A DNA stretch of 64,000 bases, taken from NCBI GenBank assembly GCA_010279815.1, contig QEOQ01000345.1, forward strand, positions 1,091,671 through 1,155,670. The letters are read 5' to 3'. Shown here one piece after another: positions 10,801 to 23,413 of the stretch. The position numbers and the translations under genes were made by a program. How positions within the stretch are numbered: the first letter of the stretch is position 1; each line of letters opens with the position of its first letter. Source of the stretch: Brachionus plicatilis. Taxonomy: Eukaryota; Rotifera; Eurotatoria; Ploima; Brachionidae. A model generated the notes under the pieces. It was not told the DNA's origin. It saw only the letters and a program-made list of their open reading frames with translations, and made no database searches.

Positions 10801-13800
10801 TCTTTTGTATTCACTGTTTTTGATTCAATTGAAAATTTTTAATTATTGTAAAATATTTTTTTTCTTGAATTTTAAGATTAATTTTTTAAAATTATTTTGA
10901 AATAATTTCATAATAAATAACTTGAATCGTTTCGGAAATCAAATTGATATTGGAAAAAAGAGGGTTTCCTGGACAAAAATATTCTTTTGTTTATTTTTAT
11001 GCAGTTAATTTCAAATTATTGCATAAAAACTTTTTATGCAATTATCTCTAAATAAATTTGATAATTCACAGAAATAACAAACCCAATTTATTTTCTTCGA
11101 ATTACAAATTTTTGAAATCAACTCACATTTCTTTTAAATTACTAAATTTTATACTCTAACTAATTAAATACAACTTTCTTCTAGAAAAAATTTACAAATA
11201 AATGTTATAATATTTTAGTTCCATTTTTCGTAAATTAATTTTGTAATTTTTATAATTGTTGAGATAGAATAAAAAAATTCACAGGATAATTTTGTTCCAA
11301 TTTAAGTTAAAAGCTTACCTCAGACTCGGTGTTCAAGAATCGTAAGACTGGTTCAAATATGCGTCCCAATAGTCTGATTGCCATATCTTTATCAGACTCT
11401 ATCAATTTAAATATAAATTTGATTTCCATTTGAAAAGATGACAGCGTTTTAGATATCAATTGAGAAAATTTGACACAATCATTAATCTCGCTTTCTTCAT
11501 CAAAATTACTTAGATTTGTTAATTTATTGAGCTGAACAGAACTGTTTGAATATGAATCGTTTAAATTTGCCTTTGATACCTTCCGTTTTGAATCATTGGA
11601 ACTAAACAGATTTTCCCTTAAAAATATTTATTTCTTTTTTCTTTTGTGAATATAGTTTTTAAAAAATTACGTTAATCTTGATCTTAGAGTAGTGCGTTTC
11701 GAGTCGGTATTATCGCCTATTGAGTTGTTCAGGTTAGAGCCAGGCGATTGTGGCGCCAGCGAATTTCGTTTTGAAAATTGAGAAGAATTTGAATGACTTG
11801 AATTATATGCAGCACTATTTGCACTGTTATTCAAAGAATTAGCTTTACCTTTAATACTAAATAATTTGAAAAATGGTTAAAAAAAAATTTAAATGTTGAT
11901 TCACAAAATACTTTTTCAAGTTATCCAATATCAATTGACTTCTGTTGTTGATAATTTTTTCATAAAGCTTGTCCAAATGAGTTGGTTCAGTTTTTTTGAA
12001 CCATTCCATTATGTTTTTCATTTGATTTAAATCATTTTCTTAATTTATTTTTAATTACTTATTTATTTAAGAAAAGAAAAATTTCATTTATCTTACCTTT
12101 TGGTCCATAAAGTTTTCCACTATCAGCTTGATCTAAATTATCACTTGTAACATTTGCTGTGATTAAATTGAATTTGTTTAAATACGATTCGAATTCTCGA
12201 TCAACATTCATTTTTCCTTTGACCCATAAGTCTTCCTTAAATATTCAAAATAAATATTTGGACTTGATGAGTACAATATTTAAAAAGAATATCGGATTGT
12301 AAAAATACTCTTTTTTTAAATATTTTTTAGATCTTTAAAAATCATCGTCCAGCTAAATGAGGGCCAGGATAATCTTAAAACTTTTTTTAACTATTTACTT
12401 TATTTTTACTTATTTACTCAGATTTAAAAGGTGATTAAAACTAAAATCTAACTAAGTCATCAAAAAATAAAATCAATTTATTTTAATTTGTTTAATTTTT
12501 GTTAAATAATTTTGTGTACTGAGATTAAAAAAAAAGAACTCTATTATATTTTGTGAAAAATATTTGGTATGGTTTAATGAGTGATTTTAGTCTATAAGTC
12601 ATACTAAGTCTTTTGTTGTTTAAGATGGGGGGGGGGTCATTCTGTAGGTTTTAGATGCTCTGAGAAATATTTATTTAATCTTTTTTGTTGTTCACAAACT
12701 TAAACGCTGAACTCATCAATGACAAAAATTGATGCATTTAGTTAAATTTTATCTTTATTTTTTAAATTTAAAAAATATATTGAACTCCTGGTAATACAAA
12801 AAAAAGAATCATGTGGACGTCAATTTCTAAATGGCTAAATGGATTGAGTGGACTTACAAAAAAGGTCTGCATTAGGACTATTTTTAATTTAATTATTTAA
12901 AAACGATTTGTCTCTGGGTTTATGAACAACAAGAGACAAATGCTGATTTTATACAAAATTTCTTCTTTATTTATCATTTATTTTAAAATTTTATTTTATT
13001 TTCTAATATATTATATCTATTTCATTCCAAACTGCTCACTTAATAGGCCTCTATTTTTAAATATCGAAAAATATTGTTTAAAGGTGATTTTATAAAAGGA
13101 CATGAACTACGCCAGAATTCAATTTTAAGAATAAGTTTTTATACATTTTTTATAAAAATAAAGTTAAATAGCTCTTGCGTTTTAAGATGGAAAGAGCTAA
13201 AAATTCGACATTCGAAATAATTTTTTACAAGCTAATACAATTTAATCTGGTGGAAAATTTATGGTGGAAAAATGGCAAACCAAATTTTGAAATGCTAGAA
13301 TAAATTTTTTTAGTTTTCCTCATTTTAATCATTGATCATTTAATTAAGAAATGCACAATTTTGAGGAATTAGCAAAAATTAATGGTTTTGATGCTTCAGT
13401 AATTTTTTTGGAGAAAGTCCTCCAAAAGGTTTGTGATAGTTTTTGATTATTATTAAATTTATTATTATTATTATTTCCTTAAGTGTTTGTGACCAATATT
13501 AATCATTTTTAGTATGTAATATTACTCAAATACTACAATAGACCAATTGAAAGTTATCGAAAATTTAAAAAATAATTAAATTTATTACGTTTTCGGATTT
13601 TTGACTTTTATTCTTGTTAATTGTAAAATATTGAATGGCCGATCTTAGTTTGTCCATTTGATTCAGATAAGTATTTATATTTTGACCTGGTCTACAAGAA
13701 ATAGTGAAAAAAAAATTTTAATTCAAATTATTCTCAAATACCCAGCTTGAATAACTAGTGATAGATTTTTAACAGCATCATAGTATTCTAATATATTGTC

Positions 13801-14108
13801 CAGTTGAACAACAGCTTTCTGTAAGTCTAAGCACAAAATAAAAATTTAAATTACAGATTAAAATTTAAAAAAATTGAGCGCAAACTTGAGTGTTTGATTT
13901 GTAATGTATTGGTCGAGTCGTAGACAGGAACAATTAAGTCATGTAAACCAGACAAACGAATTTCAATACCGTCCAGTAGACAAGTCATTTTGTTTGTTTG
14001 TTCTTTGCTCTCATCAAGGCATTTTTTCATCAAATTTATTGAGTTAAGATCTTGCTGAATCTTAAGATCGTTTATTTGTCTAAGACGATACGTATCCTCG
14101 TATACCAT
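7808..14108 (-). CDS. EXOC7: Exocyst complex component Exo70 (EXOC7)
   Basis: Twelve exons (high to low): 14108-13886, 13826-13742, 13691-13589, 12235-12097, 12038-11912, 11856-11671, 11616-11319, 9144-8715, 8661-8442, 8385-8260, 8208-8103 and 8047-7808. All introns are GT..AG and every phase closes, giving 760 residues. Exo70 is the exocyst subunit that binds plasma-membrane PI(4,5)P2 and small GTPases to tether secretory vesicles. The N-terminal helix (MKKCLDESKEQTNKMTCLL, then DLIVPVYDSTNTL) and the C-terminal domain (GFNKEFEEIYEAQKRYYIPG and DKYVKY) match the family throughout. The two lysines of DKYVKY correspond to the basic pair NPEKYIKY implicated in lipid binding. Exons 6-7 form a low-complexity Ser/Asn linker (about residues 230-310) longer than usual. 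The start Met (14108) is the first ATG; codons upstream in frame use no ATG. Intron 7 carries a 0.8-kb foldback element. Confidence 0.93.
9657..10457. mobile_element. Near-perfect inverted-repeat (foldback) element in Exo70 intron 7
   Basis: Arms 9657-10013 and 10100-10457 are reverse complements with perhaps one or two single-base length differences over 357-358 bases; the spacer is 86 bases. The ends are AAAGTTCGCGCAATGC and its complement. A distinctive GGGGGGGTC / GACCCCCC block lies in both arms. There is no ORF. Flanking sequence shows no convincing target duplication. The near identity of the arms suggests a recent insertion or recent gene conversion. It would fold into a hairpin of about 350 bp in the Exo70 pre-mRNA. 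Confidence 0.85.
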
Positions 14109-14701
14109 TATTCTTTTAAAAAATGCCACAATAGGAAAAAAAAGATTGGTAAATTTTCTGTTAAAATTATGCTAACTTTTCTTTATAAATTATAAATTTC
14201 AAATTCAAAATTGTGTTTAGTCTTGTTTTCTTTTCATATTTATGATTAATTCATTGCTTTGCTCGCAACTATAATATCGAAAGATAATAACAAAAAGTTT
14301 TATGTATGAATATCTTGTTGGGTTAAAATTATAATATTCTATATCTAATTACTTTAATTGTTTGATTTATTAAAAAGCCGAAATAGGTCTAGTTTTCAAA
14401 TATTATATCTTTTTTTTTTTTAATTTTTAAGCAAAAAACTTAAAATACTAATTAATAAAAACTGACTGGGGCTTGTTGTTGCTTCGCTTGAGTTATTTCA
14501 AATTTAAAATGAGAATACTTCAATTTTTCATAGTATCCCTTTTCTTAAAAACTAAATAAATTAATTAATCAAGATTTTATGACAAAATAATTTGGTCGAA
14601 TTTCTGAAATTAAAATTTATGTTTTAAAGCAAAATCTTTTTTTATTAAAAATTATTTTATTAAAATTAAAAAATTTTCTAATTTAAAATTTTGAATCTAA
14701 A
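14109..14701. other. Intergenic spacer between Exo70 and ACOT9
   Basis: About 590 bases of AT-rich sequence with no ORF or repeat I can define. It contains the Exo70 5' region and the ACOT9 3' region, both on the minus strand. Confidence 0.5.
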
Positions 14702-16114
14702 TTACCAATGTCTTTTCCCATCAATTAACATCATGGATTCTGCATAAGTTTTTGGCCAAACTTGTGGCATCGAATGCTCTGCGGGTACTTTGAATTTAAA
14801 GTAGAAGTCATTAGTTGTCTCTTTATGATTTGTTTTCGGGTCAACAGTTTGTGCCAGTACTTTAACCTGAATTTGATTTGCTTCTGTATATACCACCTCA
14901 GATGTAAGAAATAACAATGAGCCGATAACTACAGGCCTCCTGAACGATATATTATCTACTACTGAACATCTTGTAGTTGTTTTACTGAATAGACACGCAT
15001 TTGTCCACGCCAATTCGAATGCCTGACGCATCAAAAATCCACCAAAAATTTTATTATAAAGATTTCTTTGCTCCGGAAAGCATATTATCACGTTCTTCAG
15101 CAATGTCTCTTCCATCCATACAGTATTTTCAGGTTTAATGCGAGCTCTGAATGATCCCGAACTAAAATTATTTAAAAATCAACTATTAAAAGAATAATTT
15201 TTTTTAAATATAAACTTCATATCAATAGTTTTTTTGAACATTTCATGAATCAAAGCGCTTTCAACATTATTAGGAGGCAAATTAAGCAAAGAAGACTGAG
15301 TCTCTTTATGTCTTATAAATTTGTTTCCTTAAAAAATAAAATTCAATTTTTTTCTAAAATGATTTCTCTTTTTACAATTACGTTCTCCTAGTTCATTAAT
15401 GGCCTTTTCTTCCGAGGTCACAATTTCCAATGGATTCATAGCTGCAGATCCCATATTATTGGTATCCCTAGCACAAACTAAAAATTTAGCCTCCAATACA
15501 TGATTCCACACTCCAGGTGCAAGTTCTTGTTCTAGTTTCATGGTAATTTCGGAAGAAGACTTTCCAACCCAGCTGGTAAACCCACTTAATTTTATATTTT
15601 TATCGACATGGATAGCTGTTTCTTTAACCTCTATTCGATCCACAAGTGCTGTCACAATCACTATCGGTGACACTTCACGTCCGTTTAAAATCAGATTCTG
15701 ACTCTTATTATGAAGATAAGATATATGGACTGCCATTGTGTCCAGATCTTCTAACAAACGACCAAATCTAACTGTGTGCTGAAAATTTCCATATCTGTTT
15801 CTGAGATCGGGTTGATCTGCTAGTGGAATCACAGCTTCAGCAAAGCTTTCGGTCATCCGATGCTTTTGTAAACTAGATTGATCTTTTTTTACATGATTGA
15901 CCAGCAATTCTTTGTCAAGTACCTTTTCGCCCCAAGTTTTATCGTAACCAATCAAGTCCATCAAACTAGACCTAACTTTAAAGAATAATTACTTTGGAAA
16001 ACGGGATGAAAACTTGTTACTTTGATGCATAGTTGGTATTGTTGATGAACTAGACGCATATCTAGCCCAAACTCTGATCGGATTCCTAGCAAATTTGAAC
16101 TTGGAAAGCAACAT
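14702..16114 (-). CDS. ACOT9: Mitochondrial acyl-CoA thioesterase ACOT9
   Basis: Exons 16114-16021, 15975-15382, 15327-15216 and 15161-14702 (introns 45-54 bp, phases close) encode 419 residues, close to the 430-440 usual for the family. ACOT9 hydrolyses acyl-CoA to free acid and CoA in mitochondria. The first exon encodes a classic presequence, MLLSKFKFARNPIRVWARYA followed by serines, with five basic and no acidic residues. Two hot-dog domains follow: the first around VRFGRLLEDLDTMAVHISYL and IVIVTALVDRI, the second around RNLYNKIFGGFLMRQAFELA, which carries the conserved GGxLM-type substrate-site motif, and VGSLLFLTSEVVYTEANQI. The end LIDGKRHW matches the conserved end of the second domain, without the short extra tail of vertebrate forms. 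The start at 16114 is the only ATG that gives the presequence. Confidence 0.93.
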
Positions 16115-17413
16115 TTTTAGTTTTATTTGAAATTATTTTGAGTGAATAATATATTCCAAATTGGAAATTTTTTAATAAATATAAATTATGCTTGTTAATT
16201 TTGGCTTTAGTTGAGAATTTATTTTTTGGTTTGATTGGACTTAAATTGAGGCTTAATTGCCACCAACGCCCTCGAAAGTGGAATTTATTGTTTTTTGATT
16301 GAAATTTTTTTAAATTATAAATAAAGCATGAATTTCCTTTTTTGACTCATAAAATTTTAAGTTAATTATTTACAAATAGAGCTAAAAATTGACATTCTCT
16401 AGGCTAGTTTTTTTTTTATCTAGATCATTTTTTAGAACAATTAATTAATTTATAAGGTATTTTCGAAACAATTAGCATTTGCCAAAGATTTTTTAAATAA
16501 AGAGAAATTTTTAAATTAATCAATTTTTGATCAAATTTTTGGGTTTAAAAAGTCTTCTAAGAGAAAATTTATAACTTTTAGACTTTAAAGTTATTTTTAC
16601 AGCAAAATTTTGTTTTTGATGCCCTTGCCTAGTTGCTAAGTTTTTTTTTGATAAATAACATTAAGGTAGGCAAAGAGTTTGAGTGTTTATTTTCTTCATA
16701 TCCTTTTAAACAAAACAAAGCGGACAATTAAGCTAAAAATCAGAGAAATTGTGAAATAAGTCCAATAATTATTTTGTTTTTGACGATAAAAGTTAAAATG
16801 ATAATTTTAAAAATTAATTTTATTATTTACCTTTGTTAGAAATTATAATAGTGCGCAAAATGGTTGATTAAGTATTACGTTTTTTTTTTATTTTAAGATT
16901 TTAAAAGAATAACATTCTATCATTTATAAATTTTTTTATAATTTTTCATAATAATCTTATGCAATAAATATTAGTAGCCATTTTATCATTTATTTATTTT
17001 TTCAGTTTAAACTAATCCAATTTTAATTTCATATTTTAAAGAAATACATTTTTAAAATTTCAAATTGTTTCGCCTTTTTTGCAAAGAGGAAGTGAACTTC
17101 TTGAAAATTTTGTTAAGTTTTTATTGAGGAAAAACAAGGAAAATTGCAAGTAAAATTTGAAAAAATATAAAAAATTCATGGAATTCAACATAATATATTT
17201 AGATTGATTCGACAGAGAAAGAGAGAAAATAACAACAACAACAAAACAATCACATATTCCAAAAGTCAATATTAAACATTTAGTTTTAGAACAGGTTAAA
17301 TAGAATCTTCCAAAACGGCGACCGCATCAAGCACTCAGACATCGACCAGCACGGATCGATCTTCATTTTTCAAAAATCCATTCAAAACACCACAGACTTC
17401 TACGGCAAAAAAA
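16115..17413. other. Divergent intergenic region between ACOT9 and STUB1
   Basis: 1.3 kb between two genes that point away from each other, so it should contain both promoters. No TATA or other motif stands out from the AT background. The last 100 bases before STUB1 (about 17310-17410) are clearly less AT-rich (CAAAACGGCGACCGCATCAA and onward), as expected for a transcribed 5' UTR, and the start codon context is a run of A before ATG. Confidence 0.5.
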
Positions 17414-18295
17414 ATGTCGTCATCTGTAAGTAATCAAAATGCGTCAAATAAATACAAAGAAGAAGGAAACAAATTATTCATGAAACGCAACTACAAGGAA
17501 GCTATTGAAATGTATTCCAAAGCCATTGAAAAATGTGCCAACATCTCTACTTATTACACCAACCGTGCTCTGTGCTATTTGAAATTGAACCAGTGGATAT
17601 CGACAATCGAAGATTGCCGAAAAGCCATTGAGCTGGAACCTCATTCAGTGAAGGCTTTTTTTTACTTGGGCCAGGCCATGTGCGAAACTAACCATTACGA
17701 CGAGGCCATTGTACATTTGATCAGGGCCCATGACCTCGCCAAGGAGCTCAATGAAAACTATGGTGATGAAATTACTCGCACAATCCGCAACGCTAAGAAA
17801 AAAAGATGGAACCATCTGGAAGAAAAGCGAATAAGCCAAGAAATAGAGCTGCAAAATTACCTAAACCGGCTGATGCTCGAGGACAAGGAAAGACAAGTTA
17901 GCCGTCTTAAGGTGCCACAAGACAATCTAATTTTAGATGGTATTCAAAGTGAAAAAGAAAAAGAAATTGTCACTGAAATAGAAACAAGTTACCAACAGCG
18001 AAAAGACGAGCTAAATCATTTGTTTAATGAAAACGACTTGCGTCGTAGGCGAAGAGAAATTCCGGACTATTTGTGCGGAAAAATAAGCTTTGAACTTATG
18101 AATGATCCAGTAATCACGCCCAGTGGCATAACTTATGATAGAAGTGATATTGAGCAGCATCTTCAGCGTGTGGGTAGATTTGATCCAGTTACGAGACAAG
18201 ACTTGACAATTGATCAGCTAATTCCGAATTTATCTATGAAAGAGGTGATTGAAAATTTTGTTCGCGAAAATGAATGGATTGATGGCGCACTGTAA
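17414..18295 (+). CDS. STUB1: CHIP / STUB1 co-chaperone E3 ubiquitin ligase
   Basis: A single-exon 293-residue protein (human CHIP has 303). CHIP binds the C-terminal EEVD of Hsp70 and Hsp90 through TPRs and ubiquitinates their clients. Three TPR repeats span about residues 12-115 ([46 protein letters not shown]). The two-carboxylate clamp residues appear as Lys15, Asn19, Asn50 and Lys80. A charged helical linker ([20 protein letters not shown]) leads to the U-box at about residues 215-288 ([54 protein letters not shown]). The start is fixed by the conserved start of TPR1 soon after it. AATAAA at 18505-18510 is a plausible polyadenylation signal. Lack of introns is notable among neighbours that all have them; a retrocopy origin is possible but the gene is intact. 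Confidence 0.97.
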   Translation: MSSSVSNQNASNKYKEEGNKLFMKRNYKEAIEMYSKAIEKCANISTYYTNRALCYLKLNQWISTIEDCRKAIELEPHSVKAFFYLGQAMCETNHYDEAIVHLIRAHDLAKELNENYGDEITRTIRNAKKKRWNHLEEKRISQEIELQNYLNRLMLEDKERQVSRLKVPQDNLILDGIQSEKEKEIVTEIETSYQQRKDELNHLFNENDLRRRRREIPDYLCGKISFELMNDPVITPSGITYDRSDIEQHLQRVGRFDPVTRQDLTIDQLIPNLSMKEVIENFVRENEWIDGAL

Positions 18296-20873
18296 ATTTT
18301 TTGAAACTAAAAAAATGGCCGATCTCGCTGAGCAACATGTATATTTTATCCAGACTATGTTTTTATAATATTTAAAAAATTGATTTTTTTGTAAAATAGA
18401 ATAATTGTTTTTTCATTTTTTTTTGTCAGCTACATTGTTCATATGACTTGGTTTCACTTATTTTTTTTCAAAATATGATTTGTTGTGCTAAAAGACTTTT
18501 TTTGAATAAAAAAATGAAAAATTAAAAGTTAATTTTTTCATTGGAACAAAGTTTGGAAGCCTTGTTCCAAATTTTCCAAATTTTTAATTTTATTTTTGTT
18601 CAAAATTCATAAAATGAAAAAAATCGAGTTTTTTTGAGGGTGAGTGAATTTTGAGGCCAAAATTTTATTTCCTTGCTAGTAATAATATCATTTGTGCTTT
18701 TGGATAAAAATCAGATAAGAAATAAAGTTTAAAAAAAATCAGGATGAATAAATAGACATAAATGGTCAGTAATTTTGTTTTTAAGTGATCAGCAGTATTA
18801 GTAGTAGTCTCTTAAAGTACAACTAACTTAGAGGTTATCTAAGTATAACTCTTAAGAGCTGTAGCAGTCACTTCTTTTTGCTTCGACATCCAATCATTAA
18901 ACTTCGCTTTGAAAGTGTTCAGGTTATTTGCATTTACCACATCTTTCGGGAGTTTATTCCATCCATTCACTACTATATTTGTAAAAAAGTTAAATCTAGG
19001 AAAACAATTTTTTTTATTTTTATTGTCATTTTAATTAATTTGGTGTCAATTAAAAAATAAAAGTGTTTTTTTGTATTTTTATGTAATTTTTTATTTTTTT
19101 GTGTTTTTTTCTATAAAATTGTGGAAAAAAATAAAAAATTTGGGGTATTTTATTGAAAATTTATGGTATTCGAACTAAATTTCTCCTTTATCAAACTCAT
19201 TCATATTTTTTTCCAAATAAGGACGCCATGCACTGACAGCATACTCCAGGTTCAGTCTAACAACAGAAAAATAAAATAATTTTGATAGTCTTATAGGGGG
19301 GAAACTTAAATGCTGTTTTAATTATACCCAACATTCTATTTGGTAAAACTGTTGAATTCAATTTTTAATCACTCTGTTTGTAAATAATCAAATCTTTTTC
19401 CCAATTTTGACTTAAGGGTTGGTCTTTTGCAAACCTTATCTATATCTGATTGTAGCTTATAAATCGAGTTGAAATTATCAATTGTTGATAACAATTTTTT
19501 CTAAGTCAAAATTTTAAGTTATAGTCAAGTCTTTACTTTGACAAAAAAATTTAAGTAATTTAAGTCAAAATTAATATTTAAGTTCTCGGAAGCGTCGTCA
19601 TGAAATTGAATTTTTACCGTTCCATCCACTCATGAACGCGGCCAAATGAATTTTTTGCCGTTTCAGATAGTTATTGAGGCGGCCACAAGAATTTTCTATG
19701 GGAAGGAAAAATTAAATAAAAGTAAGAATTAAATTTTAAAAAAATTCAAAGTCAATGACATTCCTGACATACGACTTGTGGCTTTAAAAGAACTCTGGTG
19801 ATCAATAAAAATCAATTTTCATTAAGGTTATTAAAAAATTTATATTAATTCAAAATTTTCAATAAAAATATTCATTAAACGATTAATTTTTGAATGAATA
19901 ATTTTCATTTTTTCATTTTTAAATGAAAATGGTAAATGACTGAATATGACGATTCATACCTGTATTTCCTATTGTTAAACCAGGCACCTCAAATCAGTTT
20001 ATAGCTTCCATTTGCATAAATGTGGTCTGTTTTAATTGCATGGCTTTGTCTTTTTGTTTAAATGTGAAATTGGTATTACTCAGAGAGTTAGTCAACTGTG
20101 TTTTATTTCTTACGTGAAACTTCCCAAAATAAGTAAACTGGATTTGAATAAAAGATGGTACAAAATTAATTTTATCAAAAATATTTTATTATTTTTATAT
20201 TTTATTATTAATGTAATATTTTTTTATTATAAATAAATTGTTCTGTTTAAAATACTCAGTGATAGAATGTAGCTATTACATACTTATAGTTGTTATTTAA
20301 ATCTCTGATGTATTACTAACGTTACTTCAATGAGATTAATGAACAGTTGATGACCTATGACTCATCATCAATTACAAATTTAAATCTGCTTAATTTTAAA
20401 AGCCTGGTCAACATTTAAGTGAGGTATCTTATGTTTTTATAATTGTTGATGTTTGAATGCTTCTTTAAAAGCTTCCCGATATAGGTAAAGTATCAGTTAA
20501 ACAACCTTTTGTTTACATCCACTTAAATTGTTTTGCCTTAATCAATAATTTGTTAAGAAATATATGAATAAAGTTTTTTTTTTATTTCTTCTTCGTTCCA
20601 AATTTTATCTAAATTTTGGAAATAAAAATTTTTCATTTTTCCTAATCTAATCGTTTGAGTTCATTATTATAACATTTAATTTCATAAATTAGAAAATTTA
20701 TTGTAATCAAGTTAATAAAAAATTTCAATCAATCAATCTTTAAGTTAAAATGTTCAATTACTCTATTTCTATTCTAAATTAAAATTTAAAATATTTTTTT
20801 TTAATTTCTTAACAACACGTCATTCAAATATCAAATTAAAACAAAAATAATTAATTATAGAATTAGAAACAAA
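18296..20873. other. Intergenic region with decayed LINE and MITE sequence
   Basis: Contains the STUB1 3' UTR, a reverse-transcriptase relic (18839-19490, listed separately) and, at about 19500-19797, AGTCAAGTC-type repeat sequence ending AAAGAACTCTG, which matches the CAGAGTT end of the MITE family elsewhere in the window. This copy also holds the phrases TTTTACCGTTCCATCC and GGCGGCC found again near 54.6 and 56.65 kb. From 19.8 kb to the rhomboid gene I see only AT-rich sequence. Confidence 0.5.
18839..19490 (-). pseudogene. Decayed non-LTR retrotransposon reverse transcriptase, 3' part
   Basis: Read on the minus strand, three blocks of a LINE reverse transcriptase appear in order but in different frames. 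Near 19490-19430: YKLQSDIDKVC, the thumb region. Around 19290-19180: RLNLEYAVSAWRPYL, preceded by NRMLGIIKTAFKF. At 18998-18839: FFTNIVVNGWNKLPKDVVNA, then NTFKAKFNDWMSKQ and a stop. This is the characteristic end of CR1/Jockey-like polymerases. Frameshifts and stops separate the blocks, so it is not functional. The catalytic FADD region is not present. Confidence 0.75.
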
Positions 20874-21652
20874 ATGAGAAGAGAAAAACCTAAACAAGCA
20901 GCTTTTCTTTTGATAGCTCAATTGCTTCGTTCCGATCGGATACCACCTGTTACACTAGCGGTGATTGCAATAAACATTTGCATTTATCTTGAACTTTTTG
21001 AGTTTAATTTTCCAACTTTAGGCTCAGTTTGCCTGTCTTTTAATTTTATTCTGTATAATCGAGAATGGAAACGAATATTATTGTCCCCGTTTTTTCACGG
21101 CGATGATTGGCACTTGTATTATAACATGATATCATTTAGTATCAAAGGCCGATCTATGGAACAGAAATATGGCTTATTTTATTTCGCTATTTTATTGAGT
21201 GTATTTTCAGTTTCAACTGGTTTGATATATTTGGCAATTGAGTATTTATCGTACAAGATCTTGGAAACCAATTATGCTCTAGATAGCTGTGCTATAGGAT
21301 TTTCGGGAGTTATTTTTGCATTAAAAGTCTTGACCACACATGACTTGCCAAGCGGAACTATTTATGCTTTTGATGGAATACAAGTTCCATCAAAATATGC
21401 TTATTGGTTTGAGTTGATTATAATTTCGCTGCTTACACCAAATGTGTCGTTTGCAGGTCATTTAGCAGGAATTGTGGTTGGTCTATTGTATATAAATGGT
21501 CCACTTAAAATATTGATAGATTTCCTATCAAGTAATTTCTAGATTCAAATTTTCCAAAAATTTCTTAAAAAATTTTTACTTTAGGTATTGGAATGGAGAG
21601 AAGGCCGAGGTTTTACACCACTCATTCGCAGCATCGCCGTTATGGCTATTAA
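20874..21652 (+). CDS. RHBDD1: Rhomboid intramembrane protease, RHBDD1/RHBDL4 type
   Basis: Exons 20874-21531 and 21585-21652 (52-bp-class intron, GTAATT..TTTAG) encode 241 residues. RHBDL4 is an ER serine protease that cleaves unstable membrane proteins for degradation. The six-helix rhomboid core is intact: IPPVTLAVIAINICIYLE (TM1), a WKRILLSPFFHGDDWHLYYN loop with the conserved His/Asn, catalytic Ser144 in GFSGVIFALKVL and catalytic His196 in SFAGHLAGIVVGLLY, at almost the same numbers as in the human protein. The second exon adds only IGMERRPRFYTTHSQHRRYG before TAA, whereas the vertebrate protein continues with a ubiquitin-interacting motif and a p97-binding motif. Those are absent here. 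AATAAA at 21758-21763 fits a nearby 3' end. Confidence 0.95.
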
Positions 21653-22481
21653 ATTTCAAAACATTAATAATTTTTTTATTGAAATTACAAATGGTGTAAA
21701 GTTTCCGTTGTTTCAAATTATATGAAGAAGTTATTTAATAAGAAGAAGTTACTTCAGAATAAAACATTCAATTTTAGATTTTATTGAGTTTTAAATTTTT
21801 TACGTAGGGCCTCATCACTTTAATAGTGTCTTACTTTGGTATTTTTCCAGGTTCAAACCAAAATTTGTTCAGAGAATATTTGAACTTTAGCCGTGAATTC
21901 AACCTTAATAATCTAAAAAGGAGAACCATGATCAATACCAGAATTTTTAAAAAGTCACATTTTTTTTTAAAGTCATTTGACTTGATTTTATGACTTATGC
22001 ACAAGTCTGATCAATACTTATATTAAATTCTGTTCATCATATGGCTGTTTAATTAAAAATCAACTTGACACTAATTTCTTCGAATTATTGTAAATCAAAG
22101 AAATACATATAAGCTTTTAACAAACCGTAAATTTTTGTTTTTGAACGATACACTAAAAGTCCAAGAACTTAGTTTTGGTGCCTCAAACAAATTATTAAAA
22201 ATAATAGTTTTCGTTAAAAATAATTAATTATAAAAAATTCAGTAAAATCATAAAAAAAAACAAGTATCTGATGACATAAATAGAAATAAATAATCCATGC
22301 TAAAAATTACTATCTTTGATGATGACAAATATTACTCTGAGATTATCTGATATTACCTGATATACTTTTTTACGTCAAATATTGAATGTAAGAAAGTAAC
22401 GGGCGCCCAATAATGCTTGTCCGAAACTTCAATTAGAAAAAAAATTATGATGAGATTAAGATAAAATTATGAAAATTTACA

Positions 22482-22780
22482 GTATTGTGAAATTCAAATA
22501 CAAATTGAACAAAAATTCTTGCTTTTTCGATGAATTAAAATCAAAGTTAATAAAATATACTTAAAAAATTCTGCAACAAAGTGCAACATATTTTATTGCA
22601 CCTTTATTACCTAAAATAAATTATTATTTTCTTTTTTTTTAGTAAATTAAACAAAAAATCAATATAATTAGTCTTATTTAAACATGAGAAAAAAGTATTT
22701 TAAGTAAAAAAGGTGATTTTAATTCATCAAAAAAGCAGAAAAAAATTTTTGTTCAATTTGTATTTGAATTTCACAATACA
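22482..22780. mobile_element. MITE with about 65-bp inverted repeats and 10-bp flanking direct repeat
   Basis: The left end GTATTGTGAAATTCAAATAC continues through AAATTGAACAAAAATT and CTTTTTCGATGAATTAAAAT. The right end reads back as the same sequence with few mismatches. The 10 bases AAAATTTACA occur immediately left (22472-22481) and right (22781-22790), a perfect match, which fits a target-site duplication. No ORF is present. A 9-10 bp duplication would suit a Mutator-like element; the family is otherwise unknown. Confidence 0.7.
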
Positions 22781-23413
22781 AAAATTTACATTCTGATACA
22801 GAATTTTCTATTTTTTGATTATTTTTCATCAAATCGTTGTACAACAATTAGGTATTAAATATTAAATTTTAGCTTAGACTTTTAGCTTTTAAATTATATA
22901 CTTAATATAGCAGCTTCATATTAAAATCGTTGAAATATTTATCAAATAAAGGGACCATACCTTTAATGTAAAAAATCTCTTGAAAAAGTACTTAAAATCA
23001 AAACCCAAATATTAATTACCCACCGATTTAATAGCTAATTCTCTATATAATATGTGTGCAAAATGGTCAATTGTAAATTATTGTTAAATGATTATTTTGT
23101 TAAAAATTTATTTTTAAAAATTTTAATGCCAGAATAATTTAATGTTAAAAAATTAAATAAGGATTTTAATGTTAAAATATTCTAATGTTAAAGTTAAACA
23201 AGGATTTTAATGTCAATAGCGAAATTGGTCCACCAAAAGTGAAAATTTAGAAAAAAAATCAAAAAAAAATCAAAATAAATCAATTTTTAATTTTTAAATT
23301 GAAAATTGATTTATTTTAATTTGAGAAACAGTTTTTTATTTTTTCGATTCCAAAGTTGCTTTCTACGTAAATTATCTATCCAGAATCCTTCAATTCATAT
23401 ATTTAGTTTAAAT

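Noticed and set aside
20036..20236. 66-residue ORF upstream of the rhomboid gene
   Set aside because: Ends in a run of Phe/Ile/Tyr typical of random AT-rich sequence; no homologous feature.
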